Shown: positions 30,365 through 40,388, numbered from the stretch's first letter. The stretch is DNA of 64,000 bases from Prescottella soli (GCF_040024445.1 NZ_CP157276.1:4836001-4900000), one strand, 5' to 3'. Numbers and translations are program-made. The notes: a model not told the origin generated them from the letters alone.

Positions 30365-30398
30365 AACACCCTCCGATCATGTGATCGGAGGGTGTTTT
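30365..30398 (+). terminator. Terminator after tRNA-Glu copy 2
   Basis: Perfect 15-bp arms AACACCCTCCGATCA and its complement around two bases, with a run of four T overlapping the end. Confidence 0.85.
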
Positions 30399-30435
30399 CG
30401 TTCGGTCGATCGTTCGGCGGTGGCCACCCGACCCG

Positions 30436-30603
30436 CTAACCGCTCTTGCGGCGGAACTCTCGCTTGTGATCCGCGCTGCCGTGGGCGTCGTGCACCTTCG
30501 ACTGTCCGTCCAGGTGTGCCGCCGTATTCGACTGCCGGTGGTTCTTGCGATCCAGTGCCTCACGGAACTTGCGTTTGATGTCGTCGGTCTCGGCTTCCGT
30601 CAC
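30436..30603 (-). CDS. DUF5302-type small protein
   Basis: A 55-residue, strongly charged protein beginning MTEAETDDIKRKFREALDRK and ending KREFRRKSG, with a His/Gly-rich middle (SKVHDAHGSADHK). This pattern matches the small actinobacterial DUF5302 family; its function is unknown. The GTG at 30603 has a strong GGAGGAGG about six bases upstream, which supports real translation. It follows the F420-type flavoprotein gene on the same strand after 75 bases. Confidence 0.8.
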   Translation of the reverse strand: MTEAETDDIKRKFREALDRKNHRQSNTAAHLDGQSKVHDAHGSADHKREFRRKSG

Positions 30604-30678
30604 CTCGTCCTCCTCCCGCTCGTGGGTACTCGGGAATGTACCGCCGAGGGAAGAAGGAGTCGCGTGAATATTCTCGGC

Positions 30679-31176
30679 CTACAGGTAGACGGCCGTAGAG
30701 CCACCGACCGGCATCGCCGGCAGACCGAGCTTGCGGTGGTCCCACGACCGGACCCGCTCCGGGACGACGCGGACCGCGACCCGCTTGTGGAGCATCATCT
30801 CGACGGCGGGTTTGACGTCCTCCGAGTACGGACCCGTGTAGCGCTCCCAGATGCTGATGCCGACCTTGAACAGCGCCTCCGGGTCGTCGACGATCTCGCC
30901 GCGTCCCTCGATCGAGACGCCGCGCAACGTGTCGTAGGTGTCGCCGTCCTCGATCATCATCGTGAGCCGGTCGTCACGGCGGAGGTTGACGGCCTTCTGG
31001 GACTTCGCCTTGGTCTCGAACCACAGCTCGCCGTCGATCACCGCGTACCACATGGCGACCAGATGCGGCGTGCCGTTCGGTCCGATCGTCGCCATCGTCG
31101 AGACCCGGCTTCGTTCGATGAATTCGGTGATCTCGACTTCCGTCATCGTGATCTGCCCGCGCTGGTTGGTTCCCAC
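30679..31176 (-). CDS. PPOX-class, probably F420-dependent, flavoprotein
   Basis: A 165-residue split beta-barrel protein of the pyridoxamine 5'-phosphate oxidase-like class. RVSTMATIGPNGTPHLVAMW is the typical first strand pair, then KSQKAVNLRRDDRLTMMIEDG. It resembles Rv2991 of Mycobacterium tuberculosis, which lies in the same place; F420 or flavin binding is inferred. I chose the GTG at 31176, read as VGTNQRGQ, because GGAGGA lies just upstream and the relative starts there. It follows the IclR gene on the same strand after 90 bases. Confidence 0.87.
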   Translation of the reverse strand: MGTNQRGQITMTEVEITEFIERSRVSTMATIGPNGTPHLVAMWYAVIDGELWFETKAKSQKAVNLRRDDRLTMMIEDGDTYDTLRGVSIEGRGEIVDDPEALFKVGISIWERYTGPYSEDVKPAVEMMLHKRVAVRVVPERVRSWDHRKLGLPAMPVGGSTAVYL

Positions 31177-31266
31177 AGCAGTTCCTCCGCTCGACTGAAA
31201 TTCGCTCCTGCGAAAGACTGTGCCACGAATCACTTTCGTGGATGCCGAGCGGGTCCGCCGCGGCGG

Positions 31267-31968
31267 CTAGAGGCGCTTGTGGAGGGCGTCGGCGGCGGCC
31301 AGCAGATCGGCCGCCCAGCGGGCGCCCGGGCGACGGCCCATCCGATCGATCGGGCCGGAAACCGAGATCGCGGCGACGACGTTGCCGGCGGCGTCCCGGA
31401 CCGGTGCCGCGACACTGGCCACACCCGGCTCGCGCTCGGCGGCACTCTGGGCCCAGCCGCGACGGCGGACCTCGACGAGCACCCGTTCGCCGAACGATGC
31501 GTCGGGGAGGATGGCGCGCTGCGTCTGGGGGTCGGCCCATGCGAGGAGGACCTTGGCCCCGGATCCGGCCGTCATCGGCAGGCGGGCACCCACGAGGACC
31601 GTGTCGCGCAGTCCGGTGGGCGGTTCCATGGAGGCGATGCACACGCGCTGTGTGCCTTCGCGTCGGTACAACTGGACGCTCTCGCCGGTGATCTCGCGGA
31701 GGCGCGGCAGCACGAGGGCGGCGGCGTCGACGAGTGGGTCGCTGGCGCTCGCAGCGAGTTCGCTCAATCCGGGGCCCGGGCACCACAGACCGTCCGCGTC
31801 GCGGGTGAGGAGCCGGTGGACCTCGAGGCCCACCGCGAGCCGGTGCGCGGTGGCACGAGGGAGACCGGTTCGGTTGCACAGTTCGGTGAGGCTGCACGGC
31901 TGTTCGGCCACCGCATGTAGCACGCCCATTGCTTTGTCAAGCACTCCGATACCGCTATGCTGTCTCAT
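31267..31968 (-). CDS. ndgR: IclR-family regulator of leucine biosynthesis (NdgR/LtbR-like)
   Basis: A 233-residue IclR regulator: an N-terminal winged helix-turn-helix ([20 protein letters not shown], about residues 26-45) and a C-terminal ligand-binding domain ([40 protein letters not shown]). It is divergent from leuCD. The IclR protein at this place is LtbR in Corynebacterium and NdgR in Streptomyces, which control leuCD and related amino acid genes; the same role here is inferred from place and family. The inverted repeat CTATG-N6-CATAG (31955-31970) overlaps its own start codon. Confidence 0.88.
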   Translation of the reverse strand: MRQHSGIGVLDKAMGVLHAVAEQPCSLTELCNRTGLPRATAHRLAVGLEVHRLLTRDADGLWCPGPGLSELAASASDPLVDAAALVLPRLREITGESVQLYRREGTQRVCIASMEPPTGLRDTVLVGARLPMTAGSGAKVLLAWADPQTQRAILPDASFGERVLVEVRRRGWAQSAAEREPGVASVAAPVRDAAGNVVAAISVSGPIDRMGRRPGARWAADLLAAADALHKRL

Positions 31969-31970
31969 AG
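31955..31970. promoter_or_regulatory. Candidate operator at the IclR gene start
   Basis: CTATGCTGTCTCATAG, a 5-bp inverted repeat with a six-base spacer, covering the IclR start codon. It may allow self-repression or control of leuC; the leuC promoter itself could not be located with confidence in 31969-32098. Confidence 0.35.
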
Positions 31971-32098
31971 GTCGATACTCCGTTCTCGCATATTGGGATC
32001 ATAACCGAATGCGGCGGCGGATGGTTTCGACACATCACGCGAGACGGGTCGGCCCTGAAACCCGGCGACGCGACATCCTGATCACAGAGGTGGAGAAG

Positions 32099-33523
32099 AT
32101 GGCTCACAGAGGACGCACTCTGGCCGAGAAGGTGTGGGACGAGCACGTAGTCGTGCGCGGCGAGGGTGAGGGTTCGGCGCGTCAGCCGGACCTGATCTAC
32201 ATCGACCTGCACCTCGTGCACGAGGTCACCAGCCCGCAGGCATTCGACGGACTCCGGCTCGCCGGCCGGAAGCTGCGTCGCCCGGACCTGACGATCGCCA
32301 CCGAGGACCACAACGTCCCGACGGTCGACATCGACAAGCCGATCGCGGACCCGGTCTCGCGGACCCAGGTCGACACTCTGCGCAAGAACTGCGAGGAGTT
32401 CGGGGTTCGCCTGCACCCGATGGGCGATCTGGACCAGGGCATCGTGCACGTGGTCGGTCCGCAGCTGGGTCTGACGCAGCCCGGCACGACCGTCGTCTGT
32501 GGTGACAGCCACACGTCCACGCACGGTGCTTTCGGTGCTCTCGCAATGGGAATCGGCACCAGTGAGGTCGAGCACGTGATGGCCACCCAGACGCTGTCGC
32601 TGCGGCCGTTCAAGACGATGGCGATCACGGTCGACGGCGAACTGCCGCCCGGCGTCACGAGCAAGGACCTGATCCTCGCCGTGATCGCGAAGATCGGTAC
32701 CGGTGGGGGACAGGGGTATGTCCTCGAGTACCGCGGCGAGGCCATCCGGAAGCTGTCGATGGAAGCCCGGATGACGATCTGCAACATGTCGATCGAGGCG
32801 GGTGCCCGCGCCGGCATGATCGCGCCGGACGAGACCACCTACGAGTTCATCAAGGGTCGTCCGCACGCGCCGCAGGGTGCCGATTGGGATGCGGCCGTTG
32901 CGGCCTGGGACCAGCTGGCGACCGACGAGGACGCCGTCTTCGATGCCGAGGTCCACATCGACGCGGCGTCGCTGACGCCGTTCGTCACCTGGGGCACCAA
33001 CCCCGGTCAGGGTGCTCCGCTCGGTGATTCGGTGCCGAACCCGGCCGATATCGCGGACGAGAGCGAGCGCCTCGCGGCGGAGAAGGCTCTGGCCTACATG
33101 GGATTGGAGGCCGGCACGCCGCTGCGTGAGGTGCCCGTCGACACCGTCTTCGTCGGATCGTGCACCAACGGCCGGATCGAGGATCTGCGTGCGGTCGCTG
33201 AGGTTCTGAAGGGTCGTCGCGTCGCCGAAGGCGTCCGGATGCTGATCGTCCCCGGATCGATGCGCGTGCGGGCCCAGGCCGAAGATGAGGGTCTCGGTGA
33301 GATCTTCACCACTGCGGGCGCCGACTGGCGTCAGGCGGGATGCTCGATGTGCCTGGGCATGAATCCGGACCAGTTGGCCCCGGGTGAGCGTTCGGCGTCG
33401 ACGTCCAACCGCAATTTCGAAGGCCGCCAAGGCAAGGGCGGTCGCACGCACCTCGTCTCTCCGGCGGTCGCCGCGGCGACCGCGGTCCGGGGAACGCTCT
33501 CGGCACCGGCAGATCTGGCATAG
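32099..33523 (+). CDS. leuC: 3-isopropylmalate dehydratase, large subunit
   Basis: A 474-residue aconitase-type subunit that holds the [4Fe-4S] cluster and isomerises isopropylmalate in leucine synthesis. Motifs: [42 protein letters not shown], the cluster cysteines in [13 protein letters not shown] and [10 protein letters not shown], and [10 protein letters not shown] near the end. I chose the ATG at 32099 ([13 protein letters not shown]) by the family N-terminus and GGTGGAG just upstream; the frame is open further upstream. leuD follows after 26 bases. Confidence 0.96.
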   Translation: MAHRGRTLAEKVWDEHVVVRGEGEGSARQPDLIYIDLHLVHEVTSPQAFDGLRLAGRKLRRPDLTIATEDHNVPTVDIDKPIADPVSRTQVDTLRKNCEEFGVRLHPMGDLDQGIVHVVGPQLGLTQPGTTVVCGDSHTSTHGAFGALAMGIGTSEVEHVMATQTLSLRPFKTMAITVDGELPPGVTSKDLILAVIAKIGTGGGQGYVLEYRGEAIRKLSMEARMTICNMSIEAGARAGMIAPDETTYEFIKGRPHAPQGADWDAAVAAWDQLATDEDAVFDAEVHIDAASLTPFVTWGTNPGQGAPLGDSVPNPADIADESERLAAEKALAYMGLEAGTPLREVPVDTVFVGSCTNGRIEDLRAVAEVLKGRRVAEGVRMLIVPGSMRVRAQAEDEGLGEIFTTAGADWRQAGCSMCLGMNPDQLAPGERSASTSNRNFEGRQGKGGRTHLVSPAVAAATAVRGTLSAPADLA

Positions 33524-33549
33524 GGCGCAAGGGAACTAGGAGAAAATCG

Positions 33550-34161
33550 ATGGAAGCCTTTACCACTCATAAGGGAATCGGTGTTCCTCTGCGCCGTTCC
33601 AACGTGGACACCGACCAGATCATCCCCGCGGTGTACCTGAAGCGCGTGACCCGCAGCGGTTTCGAGGACGGACTCTTCGCCGGTTGGCGGACGGACCCCG
33701 AGTTCATTCTCAACGTCCAGCCGTACGACAAGGGCTCCGTTCTGGTCGCCGGCCCCGACTTCGGCACCGGCTCGTCCCGAGAGCACGCCGTCTGGGCGCT
33801 GTCCGACTACGGTTTCCGCGTCGTCATCGCGTCACGTTTCGCCGACATCTTCCGCGGCAACGCCGGCAAGGCCGGTCTGCTCGCCGCTCAGGTCGATCAG
33901 AGCGATGTCGAGATGCTGTGGAAGCTCCTCGAAGAGCAGCCGGGCCTCGAGCTCGTGGTGAACCTCGAGGACAAGACGGTGACCGCCGGAACGACGGTGG
34001 TGCGCTTCGAGATTGACGACTACACGCGGTGGCGTCTGCTCGAGGGTCTCGACGACATCGGACTCACGTTGCGCCAGGTAGACGCGATTTCGGAGTTCGA
34101 AAAGTCAAGGCCGTCATGGAAACCTGCGACGCTTCCCGCACGCGTCGCGAACGACAATTGA
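33550..34161 (+). CDS. leuD: 3-isopropylmalate dehydratase, small subunit
   Basis: The 203-residue swivelling subunit that completes the LeuCD active site. Visible are the N-terminal block [20 protein letters not shown] and the conserved [17 protein letters not shown], then [25 protein letters not shown] lies about seven bases before the ATG. It forms an operon with leuC and is followed by a strong terminator. Confidence 0.97.
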   Translation: MEAFTTHKGIGVPLRRSNVDTDQIIPAVYLKRVTRSGFEDGLFAGWRTDPEFILNVQPYDKGSVLVAGPDFGTGSSREHAVWALSDYGFRVVIASRFADIFRGNAGKAGLLAAQVDQSDVEMLWKLLEEQPGLELVVNLEDKTVTAGTTVVRFEIDDYTRWRLLEGLDDIGLTLRQVDAISEFEKSRPSWKPATLPARVANDN

Positions 34162-34180
34162 CGCAATCGGACAGCTGACT

Positions 34181-34213
34181 CGGCCCCCCGATCTACCACA
34201 GATCGGGGGGCCG
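34181..34213. terminator. Terminator of leuCD
   Basis: Perfect 14-bp arms CGGCCCCCCGATCT and its complement around a five-base loop, 20 bases after leuD. Confidence 0.85.
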
Positions 34214-34216
34214 CGC

Positions 34217-34245
34217 TTGATGAGAATTGGCGTGCCACATAGACT
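34217..34245 (+). promoter_or_regulatory. hupB promoter
   Basis: TTGATG (34217-34222), a 17-base spacer and TAGACT (34240-34245): the best-matched promoter of the window, as fits a very highly expressed gene. The 5' leader would be about 65 bases and ends in GGAGGAA before the ATG. Confidence 0.7.
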
Positions 34246-34318
34246 CTTGCCGATTTCGGGTTTACCGTAGTTCGTAGTCGGTCCGACGGTGGACCATTAG
34301 TTTGCGGAGGAATTTCCC

Positions 34319-35029
34319 ATGAACAAGGCAGAGCTCATCGATGTTCTGACCGAGAAACTGGGCACGGATCGGCGCACCGCCACCGAGGCTGTCGAGCATG
34401 TCGTCGACACCATCGTGCGGGCCGTCCATGCCGGGGACAGTGTCACCATCACCGGATTCGGTGTCTTCGAGCAGCGTCGCCGCGCGGCCCGTGTCGCGCG
34501 CAACCCGCGCACCGGCGAGACCGTCAAGGTCAAGCCGACGTCGGTTCCGGCCTTCCGTCCGGGCGCACAGTTCAAGGCACTCATCGCCGGTGGCCAGAAG
34601 CTGCCGTCCAGCGGCCCGGCCGTCAAGCGTGGTGCGGCTGAGCCCGTGAAGAAGGCTGCGGCCAAGAAGACGGCGGCCAAGAAGGCTGCCGCCAAGAAGA
34701 CTGCGGCGAAGAAGACTGCGGCCAAGGCTCCCGCCAAGACCGTGGCGAAGAAGACCGCGGCCAAGGCTCCCGCCAAGACCGTGGCGAAGAAGACCGCGGC
34801 CAAGGCTCCCGCCAAGAAGGTCGTCGCGAAGAAGACCGTCGCGAAGAAGACTGCGGCCAAGGCTCCCGCCAAGACCGTGGCGAAGAAGACCGCGGCCAAG
34901 GCTCCCGCCAAGAAGGTTGTCGCGAAGAAGACCGTCGCGAAGAAGACTGCGGCCAAGGCTCCCGCCAAGACCGCAGCCAAGAAGACCGCGGCCAAGAAGG
35001 CTCCGGCCAAGCGCACCGCCCGCAAGTAA
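34319..35029 (+). CDS. hupB: HU-family nucleoid protein with a long basic tail
   Basis: A 236-residue DNA-binding protein. Residues 1-90 are a normal HU domain ([40 protein letters not shown], the DNA-binding arm, [14 protein letters not shown]). The rest is a Lys/Ala/Pro tail made of [10 protein letters not shown]-type repeats, as in mycobacterial HupB, where the tail compacts DNA and is modified. The DNA of the tail is itself repetitive, with a 96-bp unit present twice. GGAGGAA lies before the ATG, and a good promoter precedes it. Confidence 0.97.
   Translation: MNKAELIDVLTEKLGTDRRTATEAVEHVVDTIVRAVHAGDSVTITGFGVFEQRRRAARVARNPRTGETVKVKPTSVPAFRPGAQFKALIAGGQKLPSSGPAVKRGAAEPVKKAAAKKTAAKKAAAKKTAAKKTAAKAPAKTVAKKTAAKAPAKTVAKKTAAKAPAKKVVAKKTVAKKTAAKAPAKTVAKKTAAKAPAKKVVAKKTVAKKTAAKAPAKTAAKKTAAKKAPAKRTARK
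34757..34948 (+). repeat. 96-bp tandem duplication in the hupB tail
   Basis: Bases 34757-34852 and 34853-34948 are nearly identical; the clear difference is GGTCGTC against GGTTGTC. Each unit encodes 32 residues. A shorter unit starting GCGGCCAAGGCTCCCGCCAA occurs six times (from 34718, 34757 and so on to 34949). Such DNA is prone to length change. Confidence 0.9.
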
Positions 35030-35068
35030 ACTGCGGCGTCACAGCGTCGACGGAACACTCCGTAACTG

Positions 35069-35106
35069 ACTCGGCGGCCACGGGAATTATCCCGTGGCCG
35101 CCGAGT
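35069..35106. terminator. Bidirectional terminator, hupB and mutT1
   Basis: Perfect 17-bp arms ACTCGGCGGCCACGGGA and its complement around four bases (ATTA), between the convergent stops. Confidence 0.9.
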
Positions 35107-35126
35107 TGTGTTGTCCGATCAGCGGA

Positions 35127-36113
35127 TCAATTTGCCTTGCGTACGACCGGAAGTGGACTGTCGATATGGTCGGCGGCGACGAGTCGTCCTCCGGACAGAG
35201 ACAGAACCCACATACTCGCCTTGCGGTTTCGTGCCGGCGGCAACTGGATACCGTCGCGCTCGGCCCACCATTGCATCAGGTCGGGAATGACGCCGCCCTG
35301 ACTGCAGATCACCTGGACGCCGCCCATCGCCGCGATCTTGCGTGCGCGGGCCCGTGCGCCTGCCGGATCGGCCGCGTAGCCCTCCTCCGACAGCAGCGGT
35401 TCGAGTCTGATCGGGACGCCGAGTTCCGCAGCGAGGGGCTCGACCGTCTGGACGCACCGCGCGCGATCCGCCGAGCAGATTTCGCTGGCTCCGAACGCCC
35501 GCAGTTGTGCCACAAGCGCTTTCGCCTGAACCTGCCCCTTCGCGTCGAGGGGGCGCACAGTGTCGTCGCCGGTGTAGTTCTTGCTGCTGCCTGCCTTGGC
35601 GTGCCGGACCAGCAGTACCGTCGTCGTGTCGGGCGGGAGCGCCGCGAACCGCCTCAGGATCATTCGATCCATCGGGTAGGACAGTTGTTCGGCGACAAGG
35701 TCGGGCGCGAGCCATCGCAGTTCGTCGACCTCGTCGTTGGGCGTGAACTCGCCGGATGCCGCCTCGGCCGCCCAGTATTCGACCCGTTTCAGTTTGCGGT
35801 GCCCCGGTATCGGATATGTCACACCTGACAGGTACCGACCCAATTGGGCGTTGATCCCGGTTTCTTCGTGGATCTCGCGGATGGCCGCAACAATCGACGT
35901 TTCACCGGGATCGAGCTTTCCTTTGGGAAATGACCAGTCGTCATACCGCGGACGGTGAATGAGAGCGATTTCGATCTCATACGGATTCGAAGGAGACTTC
36001 CGCCACAGGACCGCACCCGCCGCGAAGATATTTGCTTTGACCGGTTTGTCGGTTATCGGTCTGTCGGGCTGCGGCTTTTCAGGGCTCAACGGCTTGTTCC
36101 TTCCATCGACCAC
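35127..36113 (-). CDS. mutT1: MutT1-type Nudix hydrolase with a histidine phosphatase domain
   Basis: A 328-residue two-domain enzyme of the mycobacterial MutT1 kind. The N-terminal half is a Nudix domain whose box GKLDPGETSIVAAIREIHEE is complete (about residues 64-83). The C-terminal half is a histidine phosphatase with LLVRHAKAG (about residue 170) as the RHG motif and a later SQGG in place of the usual His block. MutT1 cleans 8-oxo-dGTP from the nucleotide pool and also acts on dinucleotide polyphosphates. The start is uncertain; GTG at 36113 is used. ppk lies 33 bases upstream on the same strand. Confidence 0.92.
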   Translation of the reverse strand: MVDGRNKPLSPEKPQPDRPITDKPVKANIFAAGAVLWRKSPSNPYEIEIALIHRPRYDDWSFPKGKLDPGETSIVAAIREIHEETGINAQLGRYLSGVTYPIPGHRKLKRVEYWAAEAASGEFTPNDEVDELRWLAPDLVAEQLSYPMDRMILRRFAALPPDTTTVLLVRHAKAGSSKNYTGDDTVRPLDAKGQVQAKALVAQLRAFGASEICSADRARCVQTVEPLAAELGVPIRLEPLLSEEGYAADPAGARARARKIAAMGGVQVICSQGGVIPDLMQWWAERDGIQLPPARNRKASMWVLSLSGGRLVAADHIDSPLPVVRKAN

Positions 36114-36146
36114 GGGTTCGCGGTGCTCGGCAGGGCAGGGTGTCGG

Positions 36147-38381
36147 TCAGGAGGTGACGTACCGACGGCGGCGCATCATCTCCTCCTGGTGCTCACGGAC
36201 CTTCTCGCCGCGGGCCGGCGACGCCTGCCAACTACTGTCGGCCTGGAGGACCCAGCAGCGCGTGGTCGGATCGAGCGCGGATTCGAAGATCTCGTCGAGC
36301 TGACGGGTCAGGCGCGGATCCTTGACCTGCGCCATCACTTCGACGCGCCGATCGAGGTTGCGGTGCATCATGTCCGCGCTGCCGATCCAGAACTCGTTCG
36401 CCGCGCGGAAGTGCATGATCCGGGAGTGCTCGAGGAACCGGCCGAGGATGGACCGGACCTCGATGTTCTCGCTCAGACCCGGAACGCCCGGCTTGAGGGC
36501 GCAGATGCCGCGGACGACCACCTGGACCGGGACGCCGGCCCGAGACGCCCGATACAGCGCGTCGATCACCTGCTCGTCGACGAGTGCGTTGGCCTTGAGT
36601 CGGATCCCGGCTTCGTGTCCGGCCTTCCTGTGCTCGATCTCGGCCTCGATGCGGGCGATGATTCCGGCGCGTACGCCGTACGGCGCGACGAGCAGGTTGC
36701 GGTACTGGGATTTCCGCGAGTATCCGGTGAGCGAGTTGAACAGATCGGTCAGGTCGGCGCCGATCTCGGGCGCGGCCGTCAGCAGGCCGACGTCTTCGTA
36801 GAGTCGCGCGGTCTTGGGGTTGTAGTTGCCGGTCCCGATGTGGCAGTAGCGGCGGATCGTGGAGCCCTCACGGCGCACCACGAGACAGGTCTTGCAGTGG
36901 GTCTTCAGGCCGACGAGGCCGTAGACGACGTGGACGCCCGCCTGTTCGAGCTTGCGTGCCCACTTGATGTTGGCCTGTTCGTCGAACCGCGCCTTGATCT
37001 CGACGAGCGCGACCACCTGCTTGCCGGCCTCGGCGGCAGCGACGAGCGCGTTGACGATCGGCGAGTCACCGGACGTCCGGTACAGGGTCTGCTTGATCGC
37101 GAGCACCTGCGGGTCGGCGGCGGCCTGCTCGATGAACCGCTGCACGCTCGTCGAGAACGAGTCGTACGGATGCTGGACGAGGACGTCGCCGTCGCGCAAC
37201 GTCGAGAACACGCTCTTGGGCGTCTCCCGTTCACCGAACGCGGGGTGGGTCGCGGGTACGAACGGCGCGTCCTTGAGGTTCGGCCGGTCCACTCCGTAGA
37301 CCTGCCAGAGCGACGAAAGATCAAGTAGCCCAGGAACTTGGATGACGTCACCGGGATCGACGTCCAGCTCCCGCAACAGCAGTTCGAGCATGTGCTCGGT
37401 CATGTCGTCCGCCACTTCGAGCCGGACGGGGGACCCGAAGCGGCGTCGGGCGAGTTCGCGTTCGAGTGCCTGGAGGAGGTCCTCGTCCCGATCCTCCTCG
37501 ACCTCGAAATCGGCGTTGCGGGTGATCCGGAAGGCGTGGTGTTCCACGACTTCCATCCCGGGGAAGAGGACGTCGAGATGCGCGGCGATGAGGTCCTCGG
37601 TCGGCAGGAACGCGGGGATCGCACTCGCGGGATCGCCGGTGCGAGTGACGCGTACGAACCGGTCGACGTTGTCCGGCACCTTCACGCGGGCGAAGTGTTC
37701 GCCCCCGGTGGTCGCGTCCTTCACCGTCACGGCGAGGTTCAGACTCAGCCCGCTGATATAGGGGAACGGGTGGGCGGGATCGACGGCGAGCGGTGTCAGG
37801 ACCGGGAAGACCTGCTCGTGGAAGTAGTTCGACAGACGACGACGTTCCTCGGTGTCGAGGTCGGGCCAACCGATGATCGAGATTCCCTCCGCGGCGAGCG
37901 CGGGACGCACCGAGTCGAGGAAGACCCGGGCGTGCTTGTACGAGATCTCCTGGGTGCGGGATCCGATCAGCGCCAACTGCTCACGAGGCGAGAGCCCGTC
38001 GGCGGAGCGGACGGACAGCCCGGTTTCGTCGCGACGCTTGAGGCCCGCCACCCGGACCATGTAGAACTCGTCGAGATTGGATGCGAAGATCGCGAGGAAC
38101 TTCGCGCGCTCGAGCAGTGGCAGCGAGGTGTCCTCGGCCAGGGCGAGCACGCGCGAGTTGAAGTCGAGCCAACTGAGTTCGCGGTTCAGGTAACGGGCGA
38201 CGGGCAGCCCGACGTCCTCCGTCCCGGTCGGGGGCGGGGTCGCCGCCGGCGGTGCGGTGGGGATGCTCGGCGAGTGGCCTCCGTCGGGACCGCTCGCCGG
38301 TACCTTCCGGTCGGTCCCGGCGCGGTTGCCCTGGGATCGGTCGGATTCTGTGCGTCGCTCGAGTGCTCTCCCGTTGCTCAC
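36147..38381 (-). CDS. ppk: Polyphosphate kinase 1
   Basis: A 744-residue kinase that makes polyphosphate from ATP. The N-terminal block [20 protein letters not shown], the [19 protein letters not shown] region and the catalytic core with [14 protein letters not shown] and the phospho-accepting His in [11 protein letters not shown] are all present. The first ~60 residues are low-complexity Pro/Thr. I chose the GTG at 38381 ([10 protein letters not shown]) by comparison with mycobacterial PPK1 length; an ATG at 38417 is possible. It probably forms an operon with mutT1. Confidence 0.96.
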   Translation of the reverse strand: MSNGRALERRTESDRSQGNRAGTDRKVPASGPDGGHSPSIPTAPPAATPPPTGTEDVGLPVARYLNRELSWLDFNSRVLALAEDTSLPLLERAKFLAIFASNLDEFYMVRVAGLKRRDETGLSVRSADGLSPREQLALIGSRTQEISYKHARVFLDSVRPALAAEGISIIGWPDLDTEERRRLSNYFHEQVFPVLTPLAVDPAHPFPYISGLSLNLAVTVKDATTGGEHFARVKVPDNVDRFVRVTRTGDPASAIPAFLPTEDLIAAHLDVLFPGMEVVEHHAFRITRNADFEVEEDRDEDLLQALERELARRRFGSPVRLEVADDMTEHMLELLLRELDVDPGDVIQVPGLLDLSSLWQVYGVDRPNLKDAPFVPATHPAFGERETPKSVFSTLRDGDVLVQHPYDSFSTSVQRFIEQAAADPQVLAIKQTLYRTSGDSPIVNALVAAAEAGKQVVALVEIKARFDEQANIKWARKLEQAGVHVVYGLVGLKTHCKTCLVVRREGSTIRRYCHIGTGNYNPKTARLYEDVGLLTAAPEIGADLTDLFNSLTGYSRKSQYRNLLVAPYGVRAGIIARIEAEIEHRKAGHEAGIRLKANALVDEQVIDALYRASRAGVPVQVVVRGICALKPGVPGLSENIEVRSILGRFLEHSRIMHFRAANEFWIGSADMMHRNLDRRVEVMAQVKDPRLTRQLDEIFESALDPTTRCWVLQADSSWQASPARGEKVREHQEEMMRRRRYVTS

Positions 38382-38441
38382 ACTCCGATCATCCCTCGAG
38401 AAATGCAGGCACGACAATCGATCACGGGCAGTTCACGGCAA

Positions 38442-39158
38442 CTAGGGACGACGGTCACCCGATGTACACGCGATGCGGTCGAGCACCGCGCGAGTCCTGG
38501 GCCCGACCCCGAGGCGTGCGGCGGCGGTGAGATCCGCGACGGTGTCCACGTCCTGGCGCAGACCCGGCCAGCCGCCGTCGAGCGCCTGCGCACCGGAGGC
38601 GATGTGGCGGGCGGCCGAATTCGAACCGAACCGTGGATCGAGGGTGGTTCCGGGCCCGCACGCGAACAGTGCCGCGGTGCCGGTGCCCGTGTGGTCCACG
38701 ACGATTGCGCGCCCGACCCGCCGCGCGGCCGTGAGCGCATCGAGCAGTTCGGCGGCACGCAGGGCGGGCAGGTCCGCCTGCAGCGCGACGAGATCGGTCT
38801 CGTCGGGGCGAGACTCCAGTCCGGTCTCGGCGGCGACGAGCGCTGCATTGAGCCCCGACGTGTCGGTGTGCGATCGGGCCGGGTCCGGCCAGTGCCGGAC
38901 GCCGTATTCGTCGGCGATCGCGGCCACCGCCGGATCGGGTGTGACGACGGTGATCCCCGAGTGCGGATCGGTCCCGATCCCGGCGCCGAGGAGGGTGGCC
39001 AGCGTGTCGTGGAGCATCGCCGCGACCAGATCGGTGCGGTCGGCGACGGAGAGGGATTCGGCGAGCCGCGACTTCGCCAGGCGGAGTTCCTTGACCGCGA
39101 TCAGGACATGGGTGTGCACCGCCCGCTCCGATCGGTGCTGCGCCTCCATGGCCTCCAT
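38442..39158 (-). CDS. fbiD: Phosphoenolpyruvate guanylyltransferase FbiD (CofC)
   Basis: A 238-residue nucleotidyltransferase that activates phosphoenolpyruvate with GTP for the first step of coenzyme F420 synthesis. It shows HVLIAVKELRLAKSRLAESL (nucleotide-binding loop), ALQADLPALRAAEL with the metal-binding Asp, GTGTAALFACGPGTTLDPRFG and DVDTVADLTAAARLGVG. The gene lies at the place of Rv2983 beside ppk. The start is uncertain: ATGs at 39158 and 39149 or a GTG slightly downstream. An F420-type flavoprotein gene lies at 30679. Confidence 0.9.
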   Translation of the reverse strand: MEAMEAQHRSERAVHTHVLIAVKELRLAKSRLAESLSVADRTDLVAAMLHDTLATLLGAGIGTDPHSGITVVTPDPAVAAIADEYGVRHWPDPARSHTDTSGLNAALVAAETGLESRPDETDLVALQADLPALRAAELLDALTAARRVGRAIVVDHTGTGTAALFACGPGTTLDPRFGSNSAARHIASGAQALDGGWPGLRQDVDTVADLTAAARLGVGPRTRAVLDRIACTSGDRRP

Positions 39159-39332
39159 GCGCGCAATCTTGCCAGTCGCCTCGTGGTGGGCTCGCGACCG
39201 GCGACCGGACCGCCCGGGGGAGATATCGTGTTGTCGAGCAATCAGCGGAGTTCAGCGGAGCGAGCAGGTCGGCGGCGGAACGGTGTGGGCAGTGAACGAC
39301 ACGAGTGGTGAGCGCGGATCGGAGGGGACGGC

Positions 39333-40331
39333 GTGAGCAAGGCCGCGGTGTTGGGGGCGGGTTCGTGGGGGACCGCGTTTGCGAAGGTGCTCGCGGACGC
39401 GGGTACGGATGTCACGTTGTGGGCCAGGCGCAGTGAGGTGGCGGACGCCGTCGTCGCGCGGCACGAGAACCCCGACTATCTGCCCGGCGTCGTGTTGCCG
39501 TCCACGGTGTCGGCGACGGCCGACCACGAGGAGGCGCTCGCCGGAGCCGACCTGGTGGTGCTGGCGGTGCCATCGCAGTCGTTGCGCGGCAACCTCGAGC
39601 GCTGGGCCGGGGCCATCGGTCCGGACGCGACGCTCCTGAGCCTCGCCAAGGGCATCGAGAGCGTGACGCTGTTGCGGATGAGCGAGGTGATCTCTCGGGT
39701 CGCCTCGGTCGACCCGTCGCGGGTCGCGGTGCTGTCCGGGCCGAACCTCGCCCGTGAGATCGCGCTGGAGCAGCCAGCCGCCACCGTCGTGGCGTGCACC
39801 GACGAGGCGCGCGCCATGGCGATTCAGAAGTCTTGTGCAACAGGGTATTTCCGCCCCTACACCAACACCGACGTGATCGGGTGCGAGGTCGGCGGCGCGT
39901 GCAAGAACGTCATCGCGCTGGCGTGCGGAATGGCGTCGGGGATCGGCCTGGGCGAGAACACGGTCGCCAGCCTCATCACACGCGGTCTCGCCGAGATCAT
40001 CCGACTCGGTGTCGCGCTCGGCGCGAACGCGGCGACGCTGGCGGGACTCGCCGGTGTCGGCGATCTGGTCGCGACGTGCACGTCACCGCTCTCGCGGAAC
40101 CGTTCTTTCGGTGAACGGCTCGGTCTCGGCGACTCACTCGAGAGCGCACAGGCGGCCACACACGGGCAGGTCGCCGAGGGGGTCAAGTCGTGCTCGTCGG
40201 TCCGGGCGCTCGCGGCCGCGCACGGCGTCGAGATGCCGATCACCGAAGCCGTTCACCAGGTGTGCCACGAGGGCCTGGCGGTCCAGGATGCGGTCGGAAT
40301 GTTACTCGGCCGACGAGTCAAGCCCGAGTAA
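39333..40331 (+). CDS. gpsA: Glycerol-3-phosphate dehydrogenase [NAD(P)+]
   Basis: A 332-residue enzyme that reduces dihydroxyacetone phosphate to glycerol 3-phosphate for phospholipid synthesis. The dinucleotide loop is [19 protein letters not shown]; the catalytic Lys lies in [19 protein letters not shown], and [22 protein letters not shown] follows. The GTG at 39333 has GGAGGGG about seven bases upstream. ddl follows after 70 bases. Confidence 0.96.
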   Translation: MSKAAVLGAGSWGTAFAKVLADAGTDVTLWARRSEVADAVVARHENPDYLPGVVLPSTVSATADHEEALAGADLVVLAVPSQSLRGNLERWAGAIGPDATLLSLAKGIESVTLLRMSEVISRVASVDPSRVAVLSGPNLAREIALEQPAATVVACTDEARAMAIQKSCATGYFRPYTNTDVIGCEVGGACKNVIALACGMASGIGLGENTVASLITRGLAEIIRLGVALGANAATLAGLAGVGDLVATCTSPLSRNRSFGERLGLGDSLESAQAATHGQVAEGVKSCSSVRALAAAHGVEMPITEAVHQVCHEGLAVQDAVGMLLGRRVKPE

Positions 40332-40388
40332 TGCCCGGAGCCGCGATCGGGCTGCTCGGTCGGTTCGGTGTGTCGGTGCTCTCGACGG

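Noticed and set aside
30339-30563. Minus-strand 74-codon frame over tRNA-Glu copy 2 terminator
   Set aside because: It runs across a tRNA terminator and the DUF5302 gene in another frame; Arg/Thr/Ser-rich without a ribosome-binding site.
32009-32098. In-frame ATG 90 bases upstream of leuC as its start, or as a leader peptide
   Set aside because: The extra residues are Arg/His-rich and absent from the family N-terminus; there is no stop that would make it a separate leader, and no run of Leu codons.
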